Source: Microbispora triticiradicis
GTDB taxonomy: Bacteria; Actinomycetota; Actinomycetes; Streptosporangiales; Streptosporangiaceae
Reading direction: 5' to 3'
Assembly: GCA_003260025.2 (NCBI GenBank)
Contig: QFZU02000024.1
Span: forward strand, 23,353 to 87,352
Length of the DNA: 64,000 bases
A program made the position numbers and the translations under genes. Below, in pieces: positions 1 to 8,217 of this stretch; the first letter of the stretch is position 1, and every line of letters starts with the position of its first letter. Under the pieces are notes generated by a model that was not told where the DNA came from, did no database searches, and saw only the letters and a program-made list of their open reading frames with translations.

Positions 1-1010
1 GTCCCGGCCGTGCAGGCGCACGGTCTCGAAGTGCCGGGGCAGCGCGACCTTCTCGACCACGCTGCGCCGCAGGCCAAGGCTCCCCGTCTCGGCGAGGACC
101 AGGTTCTGCAGCTCGCCGGCCAGCTCGGGAGGCGTGAGCACGTGCAGGACGTGGGCGGGGCGGCCCTTCTTCATCACGGCGGGCGTGACCCACGCGTCGG
201 CCGCGCCCGCCGCCAGGGCGCGCTCGACGACGTGCCCGAGCACCTCGCCCGTCACGTCGTCGAGGTTCGTCGACAGGACGACCTGGCGGCCGGGCCCGGT
301 CACCGCCTCCGGCTCGGCCACGGGCTCGCCGAGCATGGCGACGGTGACATTGGGCCGGTCGGGCAGCACGCGCCCGCCCGCGCCGTACCCGGTGGCGCGC
401 AGGACCATCTCCGGAGCCGGGCCATACGTCGTGCCCGCGGCGCCCAGCAGGGCCGCCCCAGTCGGGGTGACCGCCTCCCCCGCCTCTCCGCCCCGCACCC
501 GCGCCCCCTTCAGCAGGGCGAGCGTGGCGGGGGCCGGGACGGGCAGCACGCCGTGACACGTGCGGACGACTCCGGCGCCCAGGGGCAGCGGCGCGCAGTG
601 CACGCGCGTCACGCGCAGGTCGCGCAGCGCCGCCGCGCAGCCGACGATGTCGACCAGCGTGTCGTGCCCGCCGAGCTCGTGCAGGTGCACCTCGGCGACC
701 GGCTCGCCGTGCAGCGCGGCCTCGGCCTCGGCGATCGCGGTCAGCGCGGCCTCCGCGACGGGCAGCCCGGTGCGGGCCGCCATCGCGAGCAGTTCGGCGG
801 CGCGGCGCTCGGTGGCGTCGTCGTCCACCGTCACCAGCGCCCGGGTGGCGGTAAGCGCGCCGGTGCGCACCCGCTCGGCGTCGAGCCGCCAGCCGGTCAG
901 GCCGGTCTCGGCGACCGCCCGCCGTACGGCGTCGAGCGAGGCGCCGGCGTCGAGCAGCGCGCCGAGCAGCATGTCGCCCGCGAGTCCGGTGAACGGGTTC
1001 AGGTAGAGGA

Positions 1011-1014
<4 letters not shown>
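1..1014 (-). CDS. larC: LarC, nickel-inserting cyclometallase (C-terminus cut by window edge)
   Basis: LarC inserts nickel into the pyridinium bis-thiocarboxylic acid mononucleotide made by LarB and LarE, the last step of nickel-pincer nucleotide (NPN) synthesis. The 338 visible codons start MILYLNPFTGLAGDM, typical of the DUF111/LarC family. They include the late motif STNLDDVTGEVLGHV, followed by a KKGRPAHVLHVL segment. In Lactiplantibacillus plantarum larC is split and joined by programmed frameshifting; here both halves are one uninterrupted frame. The ATG at 1014 overlaps the larB stop in an ATGA tetranucleotide, so translation is probably coupled. It is the last visible gene of the seven-gene fucose operon. 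The remaining C-terminal part lies left of base 1. Confidence 0.93.
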
Positions 1015-1708
<694 letters not shown>

Positions 1709-1712
<4 letters not shown>

Positions 1713-2137
1713 ACCGGTACGACGTACCCGATGGTCAGCAGGAGGTTGGCGTAGAGCCGGTCGTCGCCGGTCGCCACCGCGAACGCGACGTCCGGCTCCT
1801 TCGCGGCCTCGTAGAAGCCGAACCTGGGCAGGACCTGGATCGGCAGGGCCGGGCCGAGCAGCTCGCGGTAGCGGGCGAACACGCCGGGCTCGCCCCCCTC
1901 GTCGGGCCGCATCGCGTGCACGGCCTCCAGCGGTACGGCGTCCACCAGGAGTTCCAGGACGTCGTCCACGCGGACCAGCCCGGGGCGCAGGTTGAGGTGG
2001 ATCACCGGGGCGCCCGTACGCACGTTGGTGGCGTGGGCGTAGTTCGCGTCGGCGAGCAGGACGCGCGAGCCGTGCCCGGTTGCCGCGAGCGCGGCCAGCA
2101 GCGGCGGGTGGATCAGGGGATAGCGGAGCACGCTCAC
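1709..2137 (-). CDS. fucU: FucU/RbsD family sugar mutarotase (probable L-fucose mutarotase)
   Basis: This 142-residue protein belongs to the RbsD/FucU family, cytoplasmic enzymes that interconvert the alpha and beta anomers of a free sugar. It starts VLRYPLIHPPLLAALAATGHG, with the catalytic-site His of the HPPLL segment and the DANYAHA motif of FucU proteins, and ends LLTIGYVVPV. The GTG at 2137 is chosen because it overlaps the upstream larA-like stop (GTGA) and begins exactly where family homology begins. Because the aldose dehydrogenase in the operon would prefer one anomer, FucU fits a pathway that oxidises free L-fucose. It sits between larA and larB, which links the lar genes to the sugar pathway. 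Fucose specificity is inferred from context. Confidence 0.9.
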
Positions 2138-3390
2138 TCTCCCGAGAGGTAGGGGATCGTCATCGGCCCCTCCGGCAGCACGCACACCCGCCCCGGCAGG
2201 GCCCGCACGGTGGCGGCGATGTCCTCGGTCCGCTCCAGGTGGGCGGCGGCCAGGTCGGCGTCGCCGAGACGAGCCGTGTGCATGATCACCCGGGCCTGCC
2301 GCTGGATGCGCGCCTGGATCTGCACCTGCCACTGGTCGGGGATGGTCTCGGTGCGGCGGGAGATCTCCTCGAACAGCGCGTCGGGCGAGGCCGCGGAGGT
2401 GAGCACCTCGCGGTAGGAGCCGTGGTCGGGGAACCCGTCCCGGCACTCGGCCGCGCAGATGATCGTCCCGCCGGGCCGGACGACCTGGGCGGCGGCGCTC
2501 ATGCCCTTCACCGACTGGTAGAGGTTCTGGTCCAGCGGGAAACCGGCGTTGGTCGTGACCACCACGTCGAACGGCTCGGCGACCGGCCGCATCGCGGCGG
2601 CGCGGGCCGCGGCCGTGGCGGCGGCGTGCATCGGAGCGAGGTCGCCGCCGAACGCCCGGACGATCTTCTGCTCCCGGTTCAGTACGACGTCGAGGGCGAA
2701 GGTGACGCCGGTCGCCGCGGCGATCGCGCGGACGTCGTCGTGGACGGGGTTGCCCTCGATGACCCCCCAGGTCGCCCGGGGATCGCCGATGCGGGCCGCG
2801 TCGTGCAGGGTGAGCACGGTCTCCAGGGCGGCGAGGCCCGGCGCGACCAGCTTGGGCCCGCCGGAGAACCCGGCGAAGAAGTGCGGCTCCACGAACCCCG
2901 TCGTGATCCGCACGTCGGCGTCGGTCCACTCGCGGTTCAGCCAGACCGGCACGTCCTTGCCGTGCCGGCCCATCCACCGCAGCGAGGACGCGTCGCGCGC
3001 GTCGTGGTTGACGATCCGCACGGCGTCGACGACCTCGTCGCCGAACATCGCGCGCAGCTCTTCGGGGGTGTTGCCGCGGTGCGTGCCGGTGGCGACCAGG
3101 ATCACCACGTCTCCGAGGTCGACCACCCCGTCCAGCTCGTCCAGGATCGCGGGGATCATCAGGTGCCTGGGCTGGGGCCGGGTCCCGTCGCAGGCGGAGA
3201 TCGCCACCGTCTGGCCGGGGCGCACCCGCTCGCGCAGCGGTGGTCCCGCGACGGGTTCGCGCAGGGCCCGCCGCAGCTCGGCGGTCTCGTCCGGGACGGC
3301 GGGCCGGGCCACCGGCGCGATCACCGTGGTCCGGTCGCCGGGGAAGTCGACGGCGAGGCCGTCGGCGCCGTAGGCGAGGTCAACCCACAT
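2134..3390 (-). CDS. larA: LarA-family nickel-pincer-dependent racemase/epimerase
   Basis: LarA-family enzymes invert the C2 carbon of 2-hydroxy acids through hydride transfer to a covalently held NPN cofactor. The 418 residues align well with lactate racemase. The nickel and catalytic residues known from L. plantarum (His108, His174, Lys184, His200) have counterparts His104 (GTHR), His170 (EPHFFAGFSGG), Lys180 (GGPKLVAPG) and His196 (LTLHDA), all at a constant offset of four. A CDGTRPQP motif at 67-74 supplies the usual Asp and Arg. It should therefore be an active NPN enzyme. The family includes lactate, malate and other hydroxy-acid racemases and a gluconate 2-epimerase, so the substrate is open. 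Context suggests L-fuconate or the lactate released at the end of the pathway. It overlaps the reductase gene by 11 bp and fucU by 4 bp. Confidence 0.93.
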   Translation of the reverse strand: MWVDLAYGADGLAVDFPGDRTTVIAPVARPAVPDETAELRRALREPVAGPPLRERVRPGQTVAISACDGTRPQPRHLMIPAILDELDGVVDLGDVVILVATGTHRGNTPEELRAMFGDEVVDAVRIVNHDARDASSLRWMGRHGKDVPVWLNREWTDADVRITTGFVEPHFFAGFSGGPKLVAPGLAALETVLTLHDAARIGDPRATWGVIEGNPVHDDVRAIAAATGVTFALDVVLNREQKIVRAFGGDLAPMHAAATAAARAAAMRPVAEPFDVVVTTNAGFPLDQNLYQSVKGMSAAAQVVRPGGTIICAAECRDGFPDHGSYREVLTSAASPDALFEEISRRTETIPDQWQVQIQARIQRQARVIMHTARLGDADLAAAHLERTEDIAATVRALPGRVCVLPEGPMTIPYLSGE

Positions 3391-4303
3391 GGCCCAGACC
3401 TTCGAGATCGTCCCAGAGGGCGTCGGGGATGTCCGCCGCCGCGAGCTCCAGGTCCTCGGTGATCTCCTCCGCGCTGCGCGCGCCGATCAGCACGGTGTCC
3501 ACGGCCGGGTGCCGGTGCGGGAACCGCAGCGCCGCCGCCGGCAGCGGCACGCCGTACGACTCGCAGACGCGGGCCATCTCGCGCGCCCGGTCGAGCACCT
3601 CGGGCGGGGCGGCGGCGTAGTCGTAGGTGCCGCCGCCGGCCAGGACGCCGCTGTTGAACACCCCGCCCACGACGACGGCGACGCCGCGCCGCGCGCACTC
3701 GGGCAGCAGCTCCTCCTCCGCCGACCGGTCGAGCAGTGTGTAGCGCCCGGCCACGAGGACCACGTCGACGTCCGTCTCCCGGACGAACCGGGTCAGCATC
3801 GCGGTCTGGTTCATCCCGGCGCCGATCGCGCCGACGACGCCCTGGTCGCGCAGCTCGGCCAGGGCCGGGAACGCCTCCCCCGCGGCCTGCTCCCAGTGCT
3901 CGTCGGGGTCGTGGACGAACACCGCGCCGAAGTGGTCGAGCCCGGTGCGCCGCATGCTGTCCTCCAGTGAGCGCAGCACGCCGTCGCGGCTGTAGTCCCG
4001 CACCCGCACGTACTGCGTGCGACCGGGGAAGCCGTCCTCCTCGCCCTCACCGGGCACCAGGACGCGGCCGACCTTGGTGGAGACGATCGCCTCCCCCGCC
4101 CCTCCACCGGGCAGGCCGCGCAGGAAGCGCCCGAGACGCTCCTCGGCGAGGCCGGTGCCGTAGTGCGGCGCGGTGTCGAAGTAGCGGATGCCCGCCGCCC
4201 ACGCGGCGGCCAGGGTGCGCTCGGCCTGCTCCTCGTCCACCTGCGCGAACAGTCCGCCCAGCGGCGCGGTGCCGAGCCCGTACGGCCCGAGGGACACCTT
4301 CAC
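3380..4303 (-). CDS. Aldo/keto reductase, probable L-fucose (D-threo-aldose) 1-dehydrogenase
   Basis: This 307-residue aldo-keto reductase has a full catalytic tetrad: Asp43 and Tyr48 (FDTAPHYG), Lys77 (STKVGR) and His131 (VFVHDPD). The N-terminal LGTAPLGGL and the RYFDTAPHYGTGLAEERLGRFL region match bacterial D-threo-aldose/L-fucose dehydrogenases, which oxidise the C1 hydroxyl of the sugar to a lactone using NAD(P)+. That would be step one of non-phosphorylated fucose breakdown. No lactonase is visible nearby, so lactone opening may be spontaneous or encoded elsewhere. The GTG start at 4303 overlaps the SDR stop (GTGA). The family call is firm; the substrate rests on the neighbours. Confidence 0.88.
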   Translation of the reverse strand: MKVSLGPYGLGTAPLGGLFAQVDEEQAERTLAAAWAAGIRYFDTAPHYGTGLAEERLGRFLRGLPGGGAGEAIVSTKVGRVLVPGEGEEDGFPGRTQYVRVRDYSRDGVLRSLEDSMRRTGLDHFGAVFVHDPDEHWEQAAGEAFPALAELRDQGVVGAIGAGMNQTAMLTRFVRETDVDVVLVAGRYTLLDRSAEEELLPECARRGVAVVVGGVFNSGVLAGGGTYDYAAAPPEVLDRAREMARVCESYGVPLPAAALRFPHRHPAVDTVLIGARSAEEITEDLELAAADIPDALWDDLEGLGHVG

Positions 4304-5034
4304 GAGCCCACCGGCCGCAGTCGCAGGCCGGCCATGCCGCCGTCCACGGCCAGCTCGGTCCCGGCGGTCGACCCCGCCCGCGGGCTGGCGAGGTACGCGA
4401 CGGCGTGGGCGACCTCCTGCGCCGTCACCAGCCGGCCGTGCGGCTGGCGGGCGGCCAGCGCGGCCCGTTCTGCGGCCGGGTCGGGGGCGGCGTCCAGCAG
4501 CCGCCCGACCCAGGGGGTGTCGACGGTGCCGGGGTTCACGCAGTTGACGCGGATGCCCTCACGGATGTGGTCGGCCGCCATCGCGCGGGTCAGCGCGAGC
4601 ACCGCCCCCTTGGACGCGGAGTACAGCGCCCGTTGCGGCAGCCCCGCGGTGGCGGCGATCGAGCAGGTGTTGACGATCGCCGCGTGCGGGGACTCCCGCA
4701 GGTGCGGCAGGGCCGCCCGGGTGACGCGGGCGATCCCGACGACGTTGAGATCGAACACCCGCAGCCATTCGGCGTCGTCGTTGTCGGCGACGGTGCCCGC
4801 CGCGCCGATGCCCGCGTTGTTCACAAGGACGTCGATCCGGCCGTACCGCTCGGCCACCGCCGCGACCGCCCGCCGTACGGAGGCGTCGTCGGTCACGTCG
4901 CACGTGAACTCGGTGTCCTTGAGGTCCAGCACCGCCACCCGGGCGCCCCGCGCGGTCAGCTCCTCGGCGACCGCCCTGCCGATGCCCGAGGCGCCACCGG
5001 TGACCACCGCCACCAGCCCCTCGAACTCGCTCAT
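4300..5034 (-). CDS. SDR oxidoreductase, probable 2-keto-3-deoxy-L-fuconate dehydrogenase
   Basis: A classical short-chain dehydrogenase of 244 residues with the cofactor motif TGGASGIG (12-19), NNAG (72-75), and catalytic Ser125, Tyr138 and Lys142 (YSASK). The segment RVNCVNPGTVDTPWVGRLL is typical of SDRs acting on sugar acids. Next to a fuconate dehydratase and a diketo-acid hydrolase, the best assignment is oxidation of 2-keto-3-deoxy-L-fuconate to the 2,4-diketo acid, as known for the Xanthomonas pathway. It could instead be the L-fucose dehydrogenase, with the neighbouring reductase taking the other step. The ATG at 5034 overlaps the hydrolase stop (ATGA) and matches the usual SDR N-terminus; no earlier start is needed. 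Confidence 0.88.
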   Translation of the reverse strand: MSEFEGLVAVVTGGASGIGRAVAEELTARGARVAVLDLKDTEFTCDVTDDASVRRAVAAVAERYGRIDVLVNNAGIGAAGTVADNDDAEWLRVFDLNVVGIARVTRAALPHLRESPHAAIVNTCSIAATAGLPQRALYSASKGAVLALTRAMAADHIREGIRVNCVNPGTVDTPWVGRLLDAAPDPAAERAALAARQPHGRLVTAQEVAHAVAYLASPRAGSTAGTELAVDGGMAGLRLRPVGS

Positions 5035-5879
5035 GCCTGCCCCATCCGCTGGCGCTGCCGGCCGAGGCCGTCGACCTCCACCTCGACCACGTCGCCCTCC
5101 CGCAGGTAGGCCTGCGGGCCGCGGCCGAGCGCCACGCCGGCGGGGGTGCCGGTGTTCACCACGTCGCCGGGGTCCAGCACCATGAACTGGCTGAGGTACC
5201 AGATCACGTGGTGCACGCCGAAGATCTGGTTCTTGGTGTTGCCGTTCTGGCGCTGCTCGCCGTTCACCCATAGCCGCAGGCCGAGGGCCTGGGGGTCGCC
5301 GACCTCGTCGGGCGTCACCAGCCAGGGGCCGAGGGGGTTGAAAGTTTCACACGACTTGCCCTTGTCCCACTGGCCGCCGCGCTCGTTCTGGAACTCCCGC
5401 TCGGAGACGTCGTTGGAGATCGCGTATCCGGCGATCAGACCGGCGGCCTCCTCCGGGGAGGACAGGTAGCGGGCGGTGCCACCGAGGACGACGGCCAGCT
5501 CGACCTCGTAGTCGGTCTTCACGCTGAGGCGGGGCACCAGGACCTCGTCGTCGGGGCCGACGACGGTGTTGGACGCCTTCATGAAGACCACGGGCTCGGC
5601 CGGGAGGGCGGCTCCGGTCTCCTCGGCGTGGTCGGAGTAGTTCAGGCCGATGCAGACGACCTTCCCCGGCCGAGCCACCGGCGCTCCGACCCGCTCGTAC
5701 GGCTCCGCCTCGGGCAGCGTGCCCTCCGCGAGGGCCGTCCGCACCCGGTCGACGCCTCCTCCCGCGAGGAACGCGCCGTCGATGTCCTTCGTCAGTGACG
5801 ACAGGTCCAGCACCCGGTCGCCGGGGCCCATGACACAGGGCCGCTCAGAACCCGGCGGACCCACCCGCAACAGCTTCAC
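5031..5879 (-). CDS. Fumarylacetoacetate hydrolase family protein, probable 2,4-diketo-3-deoxy-L-fuconate hydrolase
   Basis: First gene of the leftward fucose/lar operon. The 282 residues form an FAH-family domain: CIGLNYSDHAEE (catalytic His/Glu region near 84-87), VVFMKASNT, TDYEVELAVVLG with the metal-binding Glu pair at 125/127, and GDVVNTGTPAGVALGR near the C-terminus. This subgroup includes hydrolases that split 2,4-diketo-3-deoxy sugar acids; with L-fucose as source the products would be pyruvate and L-lactate. The ATG at 5879 follows a 168-bp divergent promoter region shared with the fuconate dehydratase gene. All six downstream genes overlap one another, so the promoter upstream of this gene probably drives the whole set, including larBC. 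Confidence 0.9.
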   Translation of the reverse strand: MKLLRVGPPGSERPCVMGPGDRVLDLSSLTKDIDGAFLAGGGVDRVRTALAEGTLPEAEPYERVGAPVARPGKVVCIGLNYSDHAEETGAALPAEPVVFMKASNTVVGPDDEVLVPRLSVKTDYEVELAVVLGGTARYLSSPEEAAGLIAGYAISNDVSEREFQNERGGQWDKGKSCETFNPLGPWLVTPDEVGDPQALGLRLWVNGEQRQNGNTKNQIFGVHHVIWYLSQFMVLDPGDVVNTGTPAGVALGRGPQAYLREGDVVEVEVDGLGRQRQRMGQA

Positions 5880-5933
5880 GATCCGTCCACTCCGACTGGT
5901 TCACAGGGGCAAGTGTGGTGCCGAGCCTGTCAG

Positions 5934-6029
5934 ATTCATCGGGTTGAAGTAAAGCCGTTTGGTGGGATATTTGCCGACTTACTTGACCTCAGGTGGGCGT
6001 GACCATACTGTTCGAATCACATTCATCGG
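5934..6029. repeat. Direct repeat ATTCATCGG in the divergent fucose promoter region
   Basis: The nonamer ATTCATCGG occurs at 5934-5942 and again at 6021-6029, 87 bp apart, in the 168-bp gap between the two divergent fucose transcription units. The right copy lies just downstream of the predicted -10 box of fucD. This spacing would suit a regulator contacting both promoters, but no adjacent regulator gene exists and the match could be chance. Confidence 0.3.
5983..6011 (+). promoter_or_regulatory. Predicted sigma-70-type promoter of the fucD-larE operon
   Basis: TTGACC (5983-5988) and TACTGT (6006-6011) are separated by exactly 17 bp and lie about 37 bp before the ATG of the fuconate dehydratase gene. 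This is a good match to the -35/-10 pattern of actinobacterial vegetative promoters and would give a short leader. A GGAG at about 6037-6040 (TTTGGAGTTCGCCC before ATG) is the ribosome binding site. No comparably clear promoter was seen for the opposite operon. Confidence 0.6.
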
Positions 6030-6047
6030 ATCATTTGGAGTTCGCCC

Positions 6048-7337
6048 ATGCCGACGATCACCTCGGTGAACGTGATCGACATCAGGTTCCCGACCTCCGC
6101 GACGCTCGACGGGTCGGACGCCATGAACCCGGACGGCGACTACTCCGCGGCGTACGTCGTGTTGCAGACCGACGGCGACCTCGCCGGATACGGCCTGACT
6201 TTCACCATCGGACGGGGCAACGACCTGTGCGTGGCCGCCGCGCGGCAGATCGGAGCACGGCTGACCGGTTGCGACGTCGACGAGCTGGCCGGGAACCTCG
6301 GCGGTCTCTACCGCCAGATCATGTCCGACAGCCAGATGCGCTGGCTGGGTCCGGAGAAGGGGGTGGTGCACCTGTCCGCGGCGGCCGTGCTGAACGCCGC
6401 CTGGGACCTCGCCGCCCGCCGGGCCGGCAAGCCGTTGTGGCGGTTCGTGGCGGACATGACGCCCGAGGAGCTGGTCGCCGCCTGTGACTTCCGCTACCTG
6501 TCCGACGTGCTGACCCCGGACGAGGCCGTCGAGATGCTGGCCCGGCTCGCCCCCACCCGCGAGGAGCGTATCGCCGAGCTCGCCGCGCACGGATACCCCG
6601 CCTACACCACGACACCCGGCTGGCTCGGCTACGACGACGACAAGCTGCGCCGCCTGTGCCGCGAGGCGGTCGCCGACGGCTGGACCCACGTCAAGCTCAA
6701 GGTCGGCGCCAACGTGGAGGACGACGTACGCCGCCTGGCGATCGCCCGCGAGGAGATCGGCGACCTGACCCTCATGATGGACGCCAACCAGGTGTGGGAC
6801 GTGCCCCAGGCCATCGAGTGGGTGAACCGGCTGGCGCCGTACGAGCCGCTGTGGATCGAGGAGCCGACCAGCCCCGACGACGTGCTCGGCCACGCGGCCA
6901 TCCGGAAGGCGATCGCTCCCGTCGGGGTGGCCACCGGGGAGCACGCGCACAACCGGGTCATGTTCAAGCAGCTCCTGCAGGCGGGGGCGATCGACTTCTG
7001 CCAGATCGACTCGTGCCGGCTCGCGTCGGTCAACGAGATCGTCCCGATCCTGCTGATGGCGGCCAAGTTCGGCGTGCCCGTCTGCCCGCACGCGGGCGGG
7101 GTCGGCCTGTGCGAGCTGGTCCAGCACATGTCGGTCGTCGACTACGTCTGCGTGAGCGGCAGCCTGGAGGGGCGCGTCCTGGAGTACGTCGACCACCTGC
7201 ACGAGCACTTCGTCGACCCGGTCCGCATCGAGCGGGGCCGCTACCGGCTGCCCGACGCGCCCGGGTACAACGCCCGCATGCACGACGAGTCCGTCGCCGC
7301 CTACCGCTACCCTGACGGGCATCGCTGGGGAGGCTGA
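6048..7337 (+). CDS. fucD: L-fuconate dehydratase (enolase superfamily)
   Basis: This 429-residue enolase-superfamily enzyme dehydrates L-fuconate to 2-keto-3-deoxy-L-fuconate. The active-site pattern is complete: Lys216 and Lys218 (VKLKVG), metal ligands Asp245 (MMDANQVWD), Glu271/272 ([10 protein letters not shown]) and Glu298 (TGEHAHN), Asp321 (CQIDSCR) and catalytic His348 (CPHAGG). The C-terminal [19 protein letters not shown] stretch closely resembles characterised L-fuconate dehydratases, making this the most specific pointer to fucose in the operon. It is transcribed away from the hydrolase-to-larC operon, has its own promoter and is followed directly by larE. Confidence 0.95.
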   Translation: MPTITSVNVIDIRFPTSATLDGSDAMNPDGDYSAAYVVLQTDGDLAGYGLTFTIGRGNDLCVAAARQIGARLTGCDVDELAGNLGGLYRQIMSDSQMRWLGPEKGVVHLSAAAVLNAAWDLAARRAGKPLWRFVADMTPEELVAACDFRYLSDVLTPDEAVEMLARLAPTREERIAELAAHGYPAYTTTPGWLGYDDDKLRRLCREAVADGWTHVKLKVGANVEDDVRRLAIAREEIGDLTLMMDANQVWDVPQAIEWVNRLAPYEPLWIEEPTSPDDVLGHAAIRKAIAPVGVATGEHAHNRVMFKQLLQAGAIDFCQIDSCRLASVNEIVPILLMAAKFGVPVCPHAGGVGLCELVQHMSVVDYVCVSGSLEGRVLEYVDHLHEHFVDPVRIERGRYRLPDAPGYNARMHDESVAAYRYPDGHRWGG

Positions 7338-7350
7338 CGTGGAGGCGCCG

Positions 7351-8217
7351 ATGACTGACCGCCCGACCGGCTTGGACGACGCGGCCGACCCCACGGCCGA
7401 CGGAGCCGCCGACGACGCCCTGGAGCGGCTGACGGCCCGGCTGCGCCGGGAGGACGCGCTCGTCGTCGCCTACTCCGGCGGCGCCGACTCGGCGCTGCTC
7501 GCCTTCGCCGCCACCCGGGTGCTCGGGCGGCGGGCCCTCGCCGTCACCGCGGTCTCCCCCAGCCTGGCCGCCTCCGAGCGGGCCGCGGCCCGCGCGTTCG
7601 CGCGGCGCCACGGCCTGGCCCACCTGGAGGTGTGCACCGACGAGGCCGAGCGGCCCGAGTACGCCGCCAACGGCGCCGACCGCTGCTACCACTGCAAGTC
7701 GGCGCTGTTCGACGCGCTGGGGCCGCTGGCGGCGGCGATGGGCGCCCGGGTCGCCCTCGGCACGAACCTCGACGACCTCGGCGACCACCGCCCGGGGCAG
7801 CGGGCCGCGGCCGAGCGCGGAGCCATCGCGCCGCTGGTGGACGCCGGGCTGACCAAGGCCGGAGTGCGCCTGGTCAGCCGTACGCTCGGGCTGGTCACCG
7901 CGGACAAGCCCGCCGCGCCGTGCCTGGCCTCGCGGGTGAGTTACGGCGACCCGGTCACGCCCGAGGTGCTGGCCAGGGTCGAGGCCGCCGAGGCCGCGCT
8001 GCGCGACCTCGGCTTCCCGGTGTGCCGGGTGCGCGCGCACGCGGGCGGCACGCTCGCCCGGGTCGAGGTGCCGCGGGACGAGATCCCGCGCGTGACCGAG
8101 GCGCGCGAGCGCGTCGACGCCGCCGTACGCGGCGCCGGCTTCACCTTCTGCTCGCTGGATCTCTCAGGTTTCGCGTCCGGGCGGCTGAACGCCCTGCTCC
8201 CGCTGCTCCCCTCCTGA
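7351..8217 (+). CDS. larE: LarE, sulfur transferase for NPN cofactor (three-cysteine type)
   Basis: LarE adenylates the pyridinium carboxylates and swaps oxygen for sulfur, the middle step of nickel-pincer synthesis. The 288 residues carry the PP-loop SGGADS (42-47). They also carry the conserved Cys191 (KPAAPCLASR), equivalent to the sacrificial cysteine of the L. plantarum enzyme, plus an extra pair Cys112/Cys115 (RCYHCK). Three-cysteine LarE proteins bind an iron-sulfur cluster that can carry sulfide, so this one is probably catalytic and not sacrificial. I chose the ATG at 7351 because GGAGG ends 5 nt before it; the GTG at 7339 is an alternative. The last 54 bp overlap the convergent GH68 gene. 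Confidence 0.92.
   Translation: MTDRPTGLDDAADPTADGAADDALERLTARLRREDALVVAYSGGADSALLAFAATRVLGRRALAVTAVSPSLAASERAAARAFARRHGLAHLEVCTDEAERPEYAANGADRCYHCKSALFDALGPLAAAMGARVALGTNLDDLGDHRPGQRAAAERGAIAPLVDAGLTKAGVRLVSRTLGLVTADKPAAPCLASRVSYGDPVTPEVLARVEAAEAALRDLGFPVCRVRAHAGGTLARVEVPRDEIPRVTEARERVDAAVRGAGFTFCSLDLSGFASGRLNALLPLLPS

Noticed and set aside
5950..5990. Possible GntR operator (GTGGGATATTTG) in the fucose divergent promoter
   Set aside because: It matches the 17-bp consensus at only about 8 positions and lacks the palindromic halves.
5979..7394. A 471-codon open frame antisense to fuconate dehydratase
   Set aside because: Low-complexity His/Asp/Val/Gly content and complete overlap with a clearly identified enzyme gene.
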